A DNA stretch of 41,762 nt, taken from assembly GCA_028287395.1 (NCBI GenBank), contig JAQBPR010000042.1, forward strand, positions 1 through 41,762. Direction: 5' to 3'. Shown piece by piece: positions 17,365 through 26,021 of this stretch. Each line of letters starts with the position of its first letter. Within the stretch, counting starts at the first letter, position 1. A model generated the notes under the pieces. That model saw only the letters and a program-made list of their open reading frames with translations, was not told the origin of the DNA and did not search any database. Origin of the DNA: Bacilli bacterium. GTDB taxonomy: Bacteria > Bacillota > Bacilli > Paenibacillales > NBRC-103111. Position numbers and translations under genes: made by a program.

Positions 17365-20118
17365 ATGAACTTGCAAAATGTAAAGAAAGAAATGCCGATT
17401 TGGAAGAAGTTAACTCGTTTAATTGTTGCGACAACTCTTGTCGCTGTCACTTTACAAACCTTCTCATTTGGGGGTGGCACGGCACTGGCAGCTACAAAAA
17501 CAACCACTACAAAAACTACGGCAAAAGCGAAGCCGACGCCAAGACCAACGCCAAAACCAGTACCAACATTGTCCGTACCCGCATGGGTTAATACGAAACA
17601 GGAGCCTATTACTTCAGGAGCCTACTTGCGTAATTATGTTTGGTCAGCGATCCGCGGCGATAAGGAGATTCATAGCGATGTAGCGATAGTTGAAGTAGAT
17701 TTGCAGAATCCCAATGTTAAAATGGATGTTATGACGGGTAAGAATAGTCAGGTTGCGAATGTTCAGAGTGTACGCGGTATGGCAACAGAAACCGGTGCAG
17801 TAGCAGGTACGAATGGTGATTTTTTCAATACGCAAACAGTAGGTGTCCCTATGGGGGCGGAAATTGCCCAAGGTCAGATTGTGACTACACCGCAATGGGG
17901 TACGCCGGGTTTTTATAGCTTTGCTATAGATAAGGACAATAAACCGGTCATCGATTTATTTGCATTTCAGGGTACGGTGCAAACGGTAGACGGTGCTACA
18001 TATAATTTAGATGGCGTGAATAAATCCTATTATTGGACGGAAGTTCCTTATGTGCACCATGCCATGGATAATTCTATGATTATTTATACGAATGCATGGG
18101 CTGATGAAGTCCGTGCATTGGATCGGCAAACAGATTTGATAGAAGTATTAGTAGAGAATAATATCATTAAAGAAATCACCGATAGTGGTTATTTACATGA
18201 AATTGCGCCAAAGGATGGCTATATTTTACGGACAGAGGGTATTTCTGCAGGTTTTGTAAAGCAGCATATGAAGGTCGGCGATCCATTGAAAACACAATAT
18301 TCGCTAACCCCAGTCGATTCTTCCAAGCAATATGATACCAAAGGCTTCAAAATGATGATTAGCGGTCAGACGATTCTTGTAGATGGGGGGAAGCAAACGG
18401 CCTTTTCTCGTGTGGATGCGGATCTTGGCGGATACCGATCACGAACAGGGGTAGGATATTCCAAGGACGGACGCTATGCTTATATGATCACGGTTGAGGC
18501 AAGCGGGGATAGCAGTGGCGCGAGTCTAGCAGAATTTCAGCAGATTATGGTTGCGGCAGGGATTTGGAAAGGCATGAACCTGGATGGCGGCGGTTCGACG
18601 CAGATGGTCGCTCGTCCTCTGGGTGAAAGCACAACGCAGCTAGTTAACCAGACGGAGAATAGCTACGAACGTCCCATCGCCAACGGGCTCGGCGTCTTTT
18701 CATTGGCACCGAAGGGCACGACTGTTAAAGGACTTATATTAACTGGACCTGCGGCAGTGTTCTTAAATGAGAAAGCCGTATTTACCGCCAAAGGGTATGA
18801 TGAATATTACAATCCGATTGAGGTTCCAGCCAGCGTGCAGTGGACCAGTCCTAATGCTAAAGGTACCTTTACGCAAAATATTTTTACGGCAAATCAGATT
18901 GGAACGGCGAAAATAACCGCTAGTTTAGGTGCGGCGAGTCAAAGCATGAATGTTCAAGTGCTGAATAGAGCGGATATTAGTAGTTTGACCCTGGTCCCTT
19001 CAACTTCATACTTGAGTGAAGGTGCTTCCATACAGCTGTCGCTGAAGCTAAAGACGAAGACTGGCATTGTACGCACGATTTCTGCAGAGGGCTTCCCTAT
19101 GGAGCTTACGGGCTTTAAAGGGGAAATCACGGGCAACACCGTTCATGTGACTAGCTTAGCGGGCAGCAGCATGGGACAAATCACCGTCCACTACGATGGC
19201 TTCAGCAGTATGCTGACTTTACCGATTGGACAGAAGAAGCTTTGGACGGATTTTAGTAAAATAGATTTTCCAATAACATTTCTTAAAACTCCAAACGAAG
19301 TGACGGGCTTAGCAGAAAATGTGACGGGTTTGATTAGTGGAGACCCGAATAATAGCGCGGTTCGTTTAAAATATGATTTTACACAAGGAACGGGTACGAA
19401 AGCAGCTTATGCGGGCTTTGGAGATGTGAATGTCGGCGTTAATGTTTATGGAGAACCGCAAGGAATCAGCCTTCGCGTATATGGGGACAATAGTTTGAAT
19501 ATGCTGCGCGCGGAAGTGATCGATGCGGATAATGATAAAAATCTAATTGACCTCGCCAAGAATATCAATTGGAGCGATTGGAAAACGATAGAAGCGGATT
19601 TGACGCAATACCATTTGACCTACCCGATTAAAATCACCAAAATTTATGTAGCTAGTCCAGAGCTGGGTCAAGATGAACGGCAGAAGATCGGCGAGATTGC
19701 GTTTGATGATATTTCTTTTCATTATAAGAATGATTTGCCGCAGCTGAGTAAAAACCAAGTTCAGTTAACGATCAACAAGAAAACGATGTTAGTCAATGGG
19801 AGTAAAATTTCAATCGATCAGCCGCCTGTAATTGTCAATGGCTCTACATTGGTTCCCGTTCGTTTCGTTATTGAGCAGCTTGGAGGCACAGTAAAGTGGG
19901 ATCCGACGGAAAGAAAAGTGACCATTTTGCGCGGCAGCGACTTAATCGATTTTTGGGTAGATCAAACGAATTTTAATATGGATGGCAATGCTGCAACGGC
20001 TCTGGTAGCGCCGCAGATATTAAACAATCGTACGATGGTGCCGCTTCGCGTTCTGACGGAAAAGCTGGGATGGAAAGTCACCTGGGATGAAAAGACGAAA
20101 ACTGTACTGCTAAAATGA
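17365..20118 (+). CDS. Exported phosphodiester glycosidase-domain protein with copper-amine-oxidase-N domains
   Basis: The 917-residue product starts at ATG 17365 after AAAGGAGAT. A signal peptide spans about residues 1-42 (cleavage near ALA-ATK), then a K-T-P linker. Residues about 100-455 match the NAGPA/phosphodiester glycosidase fold (DUF2233 type), with NGDFFN (150-155), RSRTGVGYSKDGR (358-370) and NLDGGGSTQM (405-414). This family includes the uncovering enzyme that removes GlcNAc from phosphodiester-linked sugars and bacterial wall or exopolysaccharide enzymes. The middle holds an Ig-like region and a beta-sandwich. The last roughly 100 residues are two copper amine oxidase N-terminal-like repeats (VNGSTLVPVRFVIEQLGG and LNNRTMVPLRVLTEKLGW), frequent wall-associated modules in Paenibacillus. 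Substrate unknown. Confidence 0.85.
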   Translation: MNLQNVKKEMPIWKKLTRLIVATTLVAVTLQTFSFGGGTALAATKTTTTKTTAKAKPTPRPTPKPVPTLSVPAWVNTKQEPITSGAYLRNYVWSAIRGDKEIHSDVAIVEVDLQNPNVKMDVMTGKNSQVANVQSVRGMATETGAVAGTNGDFFNTQTVGVPMGAEIAQGQIVTTPQWGTPGFYSFAIDKDNKPVIDLFAFQGTVQTVDGATYNLDGVNKSYYWTEVPYVHHAMDNSMIIYTNAWADEVRALDRQTDLIEVLVENNIIKEITDSGYLHEIAPKDGYILRTEGISAGFVKQHMKVGDPLKTQYSLTPVDSSKQYDTKGFKMMISGQTILVDGGKQTAFSRVDADLGGYRSRTGVGYSKDGRYAYMITVEASGDSSGASLAEFQQIMVAAGIWKGMNLDGGGSTQMVARPLGESTTQLVNQTENSYERPIANGLGVFSLAPKGTTVKGLILTGPAAVFLNEKAVFTAKGYDEYYNPIEVPASVQWTSPNAKGTFTQNIFTANQIGTAKITASLGAASQSMNVQVLNRADISSLTLVPSTSYLSEGASIQLSLKLKTKTGIVRTISAEGFPMELTGFKGEITGNTVHVTSLAGSSMGQITVHYDGFSSMLTLPIGQKKLWTDFSKIDFPITFLKTPNEVTGLAENVTGLISGDPNNSAVRLKYDFTQGTGTKAAYAGFGDVNVGVNVYGEPQGISLRVYGDNSLNMLRAEVIDADNDKNLIDLAKNINWSDWKTIEADLTQYHLTYPIKITKIYVASPELGQDERQKIGEIAFDDISFHYKNDLPQLSKNQVQLTINKKTMLVNGSKISIDQPPVIVNGSTLVPVRFVIEQLGGTVKWDPTERKVTILRGSDLIDFWVDQTNFNMDGNAATALVAPQILNNRTMVPLRVLTEKLGWKVTWDEKTKTVLLK

Positions 20119-20206
20119 TAAATAGGTCCATTTAATCTTTCATTTGGATGCAAATATGTTAGAATATATTTTAATAGGTATTTATGTGTAAGGAGGCAAG
20201 CTCCAA

Positions 20207-21355
20207 TTGCAAGTGGATTCGATTGATAATGTACTCAAAAATGCGTTGGAAGCGGTAGAGAGCAGCAAATACCAAATTTATGAGATCTGCGAAATGGCAC
20301 GCAGCGAGAGAAATGCGCTGAATAAAGAACTGCAGCAGGTCATGGAGGAAACGACTTCTACCATTGACAAGGTAGATAAGCTGGAATTGGATTATCGTCG
20401 TTCCAGAATTCGTTTAACCGAGGTGAGTCGAGATTTTCGTCGTTTTTCGGAGGAAGATATCCGCGCAGCTTACGAAGTGGCTACAGGCTTACAACTGGAA
20501 CTAACGATTTTTCGTGAAAAAGAAACGCATCTCAAGCAAAGACGGGATGATTTGCAGAAACGGATCAAAAACGTGGACAAACAAGTGGAACGAGCAGAAA
20601 CTGTCGTCTCGCAAATGAATGTGGTAGTAGAATATTTAACAGGTGATTTAAATCAAGTGACACGTATTCTTGAATCCGCGAAGAATCGGCAGCTGCTCGG
20701 TCTGAAAATTATTTTGGCACAAGAGGAAGAACGTAAGCGCATAGCCCGCGAAATCCATGATGGACTGGCGCAATCGATGGCAAATGTAGTGCTGCGAACT
20801 GAAATCGCTGAAAAAATGTTAGGCATGCAGCAATATCCTGCGGTTAAAGAGGAACTGATTGATCTCAAGGGTCAAGTACGCGGAAGCTTGGAGGAAGTCA
20901 GAAAAATGATTTTCAACCTTCGCCCTATGGCGTTAGATGACTTGGGCTTGGTTCCAACCTTGCGTAAATATATTCAGGATTTTGAGGACAAAACCAAGGT
21001 TCACACCAAAATTGATTTGGTGGGAAGAGAAGCACGGTTGCCTTCAGGTATGGAAGTAGCGATTTTCCGGTTAGTCCAAGAGTGTTTCTCCAATGTGCTT
21101 AAACATGCGGGAGCTTCCTCTGTTACTTTAGAAATAACGTTTCAAAAGCAAATGGTAAAAATTTCGATACAAGATAACGGGATCGGATTTGATGTAGATT
21201 ATACCGAAGCTAAAGCTTCTGCGGGTAATCACTTTGGATTGTTAGGGATGCGGGAACGTGTTGAGCTTCTTGAAGGACGATTGGATATTGAATCGGCCAA
21301 AGGGGAAGGCGCAAAAATTTCTATGTTAATTCCTATAAGTTCTGAATCACACTAA
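20207..21355 (+). CDS. degS: Cytoplasmic sensor histidine kinase DegS
   Basis: The 382-residue kinase has no membrane segment. Residues about 1-160 form the long coiled-coil DegS sensor domain. The HisKA_3 segment EEERKRIAREIHDGLAQS carries the phospho-acceptor His184. The ATPase part shows QECFSNVLKH (N box, 291-300), DNGIGFD (323-329) and GLLGMRER (344-351). DegS phosphorylates DegU, which controls exoenzymes, competence, biofilm and motility in Bacillales. The start is TTG 20207, with AAGGAGG (20190-20196) 10 nt upstream; no ATG fits better. degU follows after 20 bp with its own ribosome-binding site, so the two form an operon. Confidence 0.97.
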   Translation: MQVDSIDNVLKNALEAVESSKYQIYEICEMARSERNALNKELQQVMEETTSTIDKVDKLELDYRRSRIRLTEVSRDFRRFSEEDIRAAYEVATGLQLELTIFREKETHLKQRRDDLQKRIKNVDKQVERAETVVSQMNVVVEYLTGDLNQVTRILESAKNRQLLGLKIILAQEEERKRIAREIHDGLAQSMANVVLRTEIAEKMLGMQQYPAVKEELIDLKGQVRGSLEEVRKMIFNLRPMALDDLGLVPTLRKYIQDFEDKTKVHTKIDLVGREARLPSGMEVAIFRLVQECFSNVLKHAGASSVTLEITFQKQMVKISIQDNGIGFDVDYTEAKASAGNHFGLLGMRERVELLEGRLDIESAKGEGAKISMLIPISSESH

Positions 21356-21375
21356 AGGATAAGGAGGATCGTACT

Positions 21376-22101
21376 ATGAATCTAACATCTCACAGTAATC
21401 GCAAAGTTAAAATTGTACTTGCCGACGATCACCAACTTTTTCGTGAAGGCGTCAAACGGATTATTAATATGGAAAGCGATATGGAGGTCATCGGTGAATG
21501 CGGCGATGGGATTCAGGTCATTGAACTGTGCAACGAATTAAATCCGGATATTGTTTTGATGGATATTAATATGCCTCTGGAGAATGGTGTAGCAGCAACC
21601 GAACGTATTCGCGAAATTTTTCCGAATATTAAAGTAATTATTCTTTCCATTCATGATGATGAATCCTACGTATTTGAAACGCTTCGCAAAGGAGCGCTTG
21701 GCTATTTGTTGAAGGATATGGAAGCGGAATCGTTAATTAATGCGATTCGTTCCGTTGTGGTTGGACATGCTTATATTCATCCGAAGGTTACGGGCAAGCT
21801 GATTAATCAGCTGCGTCGAATGACCTACCTTGATGAAGTGGGCCAAGAATCCCGTGGTCATGAGGTTAAAGAAGCGGGCGTCAAATTTGTCGATTCGCCA
21901 ACCAATCCATTGACACGCAGAGAAGCTGAAGTGCTTCGTTTAATGGCAGAAGGCAAGAGCAACAAATCAATCGGCGAGTTTTTGTTCATTAGCGAGAAAA
22001 CGGTAAAAAACCATGTTAGCAGCATTCTCCAAAAATTGAGTGTAGATGATCGTACCCAAGCCGTAATCAATGCGATTAAAAATGGTTGGGTAACTCTATA
22101 G
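21376..22101 (+). CDS. degU: Response regulator DegU
   Basis: The 241-residue regulator has an N-terminal receiver domain with acidic pocket (LADDHQ, D17/D18), phospho-acceptor D63 in VLMDINMP, and conserved K near residue 114 (GYLLKDME). A LuxR-type helix-turn-helix (PLTRREAEVLRLMAEGKSN and SEKTVKNHVSSILQKL) ends the protein. It is the partner of the kinase encoded just upstream. AAGGAGGAT lies before ATG 21376. The position next to comFA is the conserved Bacillales order, and DegU is a known activator of competence and regulator of flagellar genes in B. subtilis. Confidence 0.97.
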   Translation: MNLTSHSNRKVKIVLADDHQLFREGVKRIINMESDMEVIGECGDGIQVIELCNELNPDIVLMDINMPLENGVAATERIREIFPNIKVIILSIHDDESYVFETLRKGALGYLLKDMEAESLINAIRSVVVGHAYIHPKVTGKLINQLRRMTYLDEVGQESRGHEVKEAGVKFVDSPTNPLTRREAEVLRLMAEGKSNKSIGEFLFISEKTVKNHVSSILQKLSVDDRTQAVINAIKNGWVTL

Positions 22102-22157
22102 CCTTGGAACGCAACCTCGCTTTTCGACATATACTGTCGCTAAAGGAGGGATCCGTG

Positions 22158-22562
22158 ATGGTTATAGGCTTACTCTGGATTATAGGAATTTACGGATTTT
22201 GTACATTATTTATTCATGTGCTGCATGGATTAAGTAAAACAGTGAATGGAAGACGCCGCAAGCTTCAAATTGTTTTGATTACTTTAAATAATCAATTGCA
22301 GATCGAATGGTACTTGCGTTCTTTTTTATTCGTATGCTGGTTACGAGGGTTATATATTCAAATTACTTTATTTGATGCAGGCTCCTCTGATGAGACGATG
22401 GCTATAGTTCGTAAGCTTGCCAAGACAAAAGATCATATTCATTTTGAATCATCCTTGGATAGTATGGCGAGTTTTATGGAAGAGCATGCGATGGAGGAAG
22501 TCGTTGTATTGCAGCTTATGGACAGAAGTCCGCTAGATCGATGGCTTATACCTCATTTATAG
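22158..22562 (+). CDS. Small membrane-anchored protein with a glycosyltransferase-2-like motif
   Basis: The 134-residue product starts at ATG 22158, 7 nt after AAAGGAGGG (22142-22150); GTG 22155 is an alternative. Residues 1-22 form a membrane segment (MVIGLLWIIGIYGFCTLF). The rest begins LQIVLITLNNQLQIEWYL and has ITLFDAGSSDETMAIVRKL, which resembles the opening strand and D-x-G-S-x-D-x-T loop of GT-A glycosyltransferases. The remaining part is far too short for a working GT2 enzyme (normally over 220 residues) and no DxD metal motif follows, so it is probably a degenerate or repurposed fold. It sits between degU and comFA in the same direction with short gaps. Confidence 0.65.
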   Translation: MVIGLLWIIGIYGFCTLFIHVLHGLSKTVNGRRRKLQIVLITLNNQLQIEWYLRSFLFVCWLRGLYIQITLFDAGSSDETMAIVRKLAKTKDHIHFESSLDSMASFMEEHAMEEVVVLQLMDRSPLDRWLIPHL

Positions 22563-22596
22563 AACGTTTACACTAGCTGGATGAAGGTGGGATGGA

Positions 22597-24501
22597 ATGA
22601 AAGCCACGCTTTATGCAATTCGCATACACAGCCAATGGACTTGGCGTGCAACATTAGATATGGAAGTCGATCTAGACTTCTGGTTTAAGCACAATAGCGA
22701 GTCGCTGGAGATCATTCAACTGCATCCGTTCATTTCATGGGGACAAGCTGCTTGGTTAACGGAGCGTTTGAATGAAAAGCAGCGAAAACAACAAATACAT
22801 GATCAAAGGGGAGAAATTATAAAAGAGTTAACGTCACTGCAAGTCCACTCGGAGCTGATTCAAAGCTTGGAATTGCGCGAATGGGATGGGCAGCAATGGA
22901 CAGAAGAGCACCAAACACAACTTGGTCATGTAACGGACTTTTCCGTAGATGATCAAGTTTCTTCTGCGTTAGGGGATCTCCCTCCTACTCATTGGACAGC
23001 TGCTTTACAAGGGAGATCATTGCTTCCGAATGAATGGTTGGATTTCCGCACATTCTGGACGAGCGGTAGTTCTGGTGCAGCTTCGGAATCGCAGATGATC
23101 AAGGATTTGCAGGAAGCTTATTTGCATGAACAGATCCAGCTTAAGCAGGGTATTCAGCGCTCGGAGCGGCAAAAATGGTGGCGGCAACGTACGGAACTGA
23201 GCTGCGAACGTTGTGGCAGCGGTCCAGAATCGATGCGTTGGACACACTGTGTCTTTTGTCAAGGACCTTGTCCTTATTGCGAGCAATGCTTGACGATGGG
23301 TAGAGTGCGCTTTTGCACGCCTTTAATCCAACGGGCCATCGTGGATGATAACATAACGAAGCCTTTGCCCATTCGTCCACTTAGCTATTGGGGCTTGAAC
23401 AATGCTCAGACTGACGCCTCTCAAGCGGGACTGGATTTTTTAAAGCAAACGAGCCCGCTTTCCGATCTTCCTCCAAGCTTTCTAATCTGGGCGGTTACCG
23501 GAGCAGGTAAAACCGAAATGATTTTTCCACTGATTGAAAATGAACTTGCCTTAGGTCATCAAGTGATGATTGCCACTCCGCGCAGAGATGTGGTGATGGA
23601 GCTTATGCCGAGGATTCAAGCGGCTTTTCCATTGCATTCCTTATTGACACTCTATGGCGGAAGCCGCCAGCGCTGGGAGCAAGCGGATATCACGTTGGCA
23701 ACCACACACCAGCTCCTGCGTTTTCAGCAAGGATTTGATCTCGTTATATTAGATGAATTAGATGCATTCCCTTTCCATAATAACCCTATGCTTGAATTTG
23801 CCGCAGCGAAAGCGTGCAAGCCGCAGGGGCGGTTTGTCTTCCTGTCTGCGACTCCGACAAAGAGCTTACAAAGGAGAGTGAAACGCAAGCTGCTTCCCCA
23901 TGTTAAAGTACCCGTGCGATTTCACCGACACCCTTTGCCTGTCCCGCAGCTTATAGCGATTAAACCTATACATAAATGGATTAACCAACAACCGATGCCG
24001 CAAGCATTGGCCAAATCCGCCGCTTCTTTAATGTCACCCATTCCCGCTAAACTGCTTCAGGTACTGGGAAAATCATTGGAGCGAGGTGCACAGCTATTTA
24101 TATTCGTCTCGCAAATTCGTTGGATTGAGCCGCTGCTATTGCTATTGCGTGCGCATTTCCAAGACAAAGTGATTCAAGGGACTTATTCCAAAGATACGGA
24201 ACGCAACGAAAAAGTCGTCCATTTCCGCCAAACGAAAATAGACATATTGGTAACGACGACAATTTTGGAACGAGGCATTACGGTGGCTAAGACAGATGTG
24301 TTCGTACTTGATGCGGACGCCGCTTTGTTTGACGAAGCTTCTTTAGTGCAAATGGCGGGCAGAGCAGGCAGATCGCAAGACGATCCGTTTGGAAATGTTT
24401 ATTACACCGCATTCCAGAAAACCAATGCGCAGGTCGCCGCCATTCGCCATATCAAGCGGATGAATGCGCTGGCGAAGGCCAAGGGGTATTTTAATAAATA
24501 A
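22597..24501 (+). CDS. comFA: ComFA, ATPase for DNA uptake in competence
   Basis: The 634-residue DEAD-like helicase/translocase is thought to drive single-stranded DNA through the uptake channel. After a 200-residue N-terminal extension comes the zinc-binding region with eight cysteines (C203, C206, C218, C221, C225, C228, C231, C240). The motor has Walker A TGAGKT (301-306), DELD (386-389), SATP (417-420), ILERGI (556-561) and QMAGRAGR (585-592). ATG 22597 follows AAGGTGG (22584-22590). The extension is longer than in B. subtilis ComFA (about 460 residues). comFC is not adjacent here but 6.3 kb downstream. It converges with the minus-strand gene at 24511 with only 9 bp between stops and no clear terminator. 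Confidence 0.95.
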   Translation: MKATLYAIRIHSQWTWRATLDMEVDLDFWFKHNSESLEIIQLHPFISWGQAAWLTERLNEKQRKQQIHDQRGEIIKELTSLQVHSELIQSLELREWDGQQWTEEHQTQLGHVTDFSVDDQVSSALGDLPPTHWTAALQGRSLLPNEWLDFRTFWTSGSSGAASESQMIKDLQEAYLHEQIQLKQGIQRSERQKWWRQRTELSCERCGSGPESMRWTHCVFCQGPCPYCEQCLTMGRVRFCTPLIQRAIVDDNITKPLPIRPLSYWGLNNAQTDASQAGLDFLKQTSPLSDLPPSFLIWAVTGAGKTEMIFPLIENELALGHQVMIATPRRDVVMELMPRIQAAFPLHSLLTLYGGSRQRWEQADITLATTHQLLRFQQGFDLVILDELDAFPFHNNPMLEFAAAKACKPQGRFVFLSATPTKSLQRRVKRKLLPHVKVPVRFHRHPLPVPQLIAIKPIHKWINQQPMPQALAKSAASLMSPIPAKLLQVLGKSLERGAQLFIFVSQIRWIEPLLLLLRAHFQDKVIQGTYSKDTERNEKVVHFRQTKIDILVTTTILERGITVAKTDVFVLDADAALFDEASLVQMAGRAGRSQDDPFGNVYYTAFQKTNAQVAAIRHIKRMNALAKAKGYFNK

Positions 24502-24510
24502 AGTTAAGAA

Positions 24511-25626
24511 TTATTTGGGGTCTGAGGGTTTTTCGTACACCTTTAAATAGTCTTCTTTAATTAAAACTATATTTTCCCCTTTGACGAAGCAAGCGAATTT
24601 ATAATTGCTGACTGCTTTAAAAAAAGCATTGCTGCATCCCCGTTTCATATTATCATGCAGCTCAATGATGAGTATTTTAACCTTATCCAACCATTCATCA
24701 TATCCGTGGGTAAACACTTCCTTTTCTGCACCTTCAATATCTAATTTTAAAATATCAATTTCCTCGTAATCGGAGTTTTCCAATAAAGATGAGATCGTTA
24801 CAGCCCGGAAGGCTCCTGGTTCCGTGTCGGACGTTTCTTCCACAATGGTTCCCCACTTCCCTAAACCAATATCTCTTACATTTAAGTAAGTATTTTTATG
24901 CCATATGCCTGATTCGATTAATTTTACTTTTTTGTAAGGACGCGTGTTATACTGAAGAATTTCAAAATTGGATTGTTCAGGCTCCACTGCAATAATGTGT
25001 GCTTGAGGATATATATTTGCAAAAAAAACACTTGAATAGCCTGCATTGGCTCCCCCATCGATGATTAATTTAGGGGTAAAGCTAAGATTTGTAAATTCAT
25101 AATTCCTTTGTTGAAAAATCTCCTTAAGAACATGCGGGTCGGATGTGTTTATCCTAGCACAAACAGGTTTTTCCATGCCGGGAATCTGAAAGAACTCCAC
25201 TTTATAGTCATCGAAGAAGGCAGGTCTTAACCATAGATTAATTTCTTTAATAAGGGTCAGAACATTCGTTGATTTAATTGCTATGGACTCCAGATACTTC
25301 AAGGCACGCTCACTTTCGCCAAAGTCATGCAATATATAACCCATATTGAATAAGGTATCCGGATTGGCAGGGTTTACTTCTAATGATTGCTGAAGTAAAG
25401 GAATAACATAGTCGTAATGCTGAGATTCCCAAAAGGCGCTGCCTGCATTATTTAACAAGTCATCTAATGTTGAATTTTTGGCTTTATTCATGATTAAGCT
25501 AGGCACATTCTCAGCTGGTATTTTAAGCGCTAGGATAACTTGGACTAATTTATTTAATGACTTAGGATCATTAACATCCTGTGCAAGAGCATCGAAAATT
25601 TCGCTTAATTGTAAATCATTCTCCAA
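24511..25626 (-). CDS. FkbM-family methyltransferase with N-terminal TPR region
   Basis: Start chosen as TTG at 25626 because a strong GGAGGGG lies 6 nt upstream of it; the in-frame ATG at 25641 has only a weak AGGAT and itself contains the stronger site. From the TTG the product has 371 residues. The first 130 are helical TPR-like (NPANPDTLFNMGYILHDFGE). The C-terminal half is an FkbM methyltransferase: SAM-binding DGGANAGYSS (about 190-199) preceded by KLII, the acidic VEPEQ at the end of strand 2, and ILKLDIEGAEKEVF. FkbM enzymes usually O-methylate sugars in glycans or antibiotics. TPR-FkbM fusions occur in surface and flagellar glycan loci. It is the only minus-strand gene between the S-layer region and the right edge, and lies in the segment splitting the comF genes. 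Confidence 0.85.
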   Translation of the reverse strand: MENDLQLSEIFDALAQDVNDPKSLNKLVQVILALKIPAENVPSLIMNKAKNSTLDDLLNNAGSAFWESQHYDYVIPLLQQSLEVNPANPDTLFNMGYILHDFGESERALKYLESIAIKSTNVLTLIKEINLWLRPAFFDDYKVEFFQIPGMEKPVCARINTSDPHVLKEIFQQRNYEFTNLSFTPKLIIDGGANAGYSSVFFANIYPQAHIIAVEPEQSNFEILQYNTRPYKKVKLIESGIWHKNTYLNVRDIGLGKWGTIVEETSDTEPGAFRAVTISSLLENSDYEEIDILKLDIEGAEKEVFTHGYDEWLDKVKILIIELHDNMKRGCSNAFFKAVSNYKFACFVKGENIVLIKEDYLKVYEKPSDPK

Positions 25627-25785
25627 CGAATTCCCCTCCATATTGGCGTTAATCCTATTTTGGGACGGATTGCCTTCATACAGTATTCGTTGCTTTTCCC
25701 CCGTTATCCTTCAAAAAAAATGTGCAAGTTGGCACTCGACTGTTAGAACGATTTATTTATATTTATTTTGGAAAAAAAAGAAATT

Positions 25786-25923
25786 GTATCACCTGCTAAC
25801 TTATTCGCAACTCCTGGAAATACCCAAATTAATTTAGCATGGGATACTGTGACGAATGCGACCCTTTATAATGTAAAAAGATCGACAACCACTGGAGGAC
25901 CCTATACATCTATCGCAACGGTT
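25786..25923 (+). pseudogene. Fibronectin type III domain fossil
   Basis: Translation gives the first half of an FN3 domain of the Paenibacillus surface-protein type: the pieces VSPANLFATPGNTQINLAW and YNVKRSTTTGGPYTSIATV. The similarity ends abruptly after about 46 residues; an FN3 domain needs about 90. The surrounding open frame (TTG 25768 to 25995) has no good ribosome-binding site and its tail is not FN3. This is best read as a leftover of a larger FN3-containing gene lost by deletion. The rest of the gap 25642-26021 shows nothing clear. Confidence 0.65.
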
Positions 25924-26021
25924 GCCTGCCGGTGTTTATTTGTCTTAAACCAAAGATATTCATTCACAGCATGCAAAAACCGATATATTAAGTAACTGAC
26001 TTTTTAAAGGAGTGCATGTGA

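Noticed and set aside
25478..25837. 119-codon plus-strand frame over the start of the FkbM gene
   Set aside because: Mostly antisense to a clear FkbM/TPR gene and lacking any recognisable domain.
25768..25995. 75-codon gene upstream of the transglutaminase gene
   Set aside because: No good ribosome-binding site, an FN3 fragment that breaks off, and an unrelated tail; treated as a pseudogene remnant.
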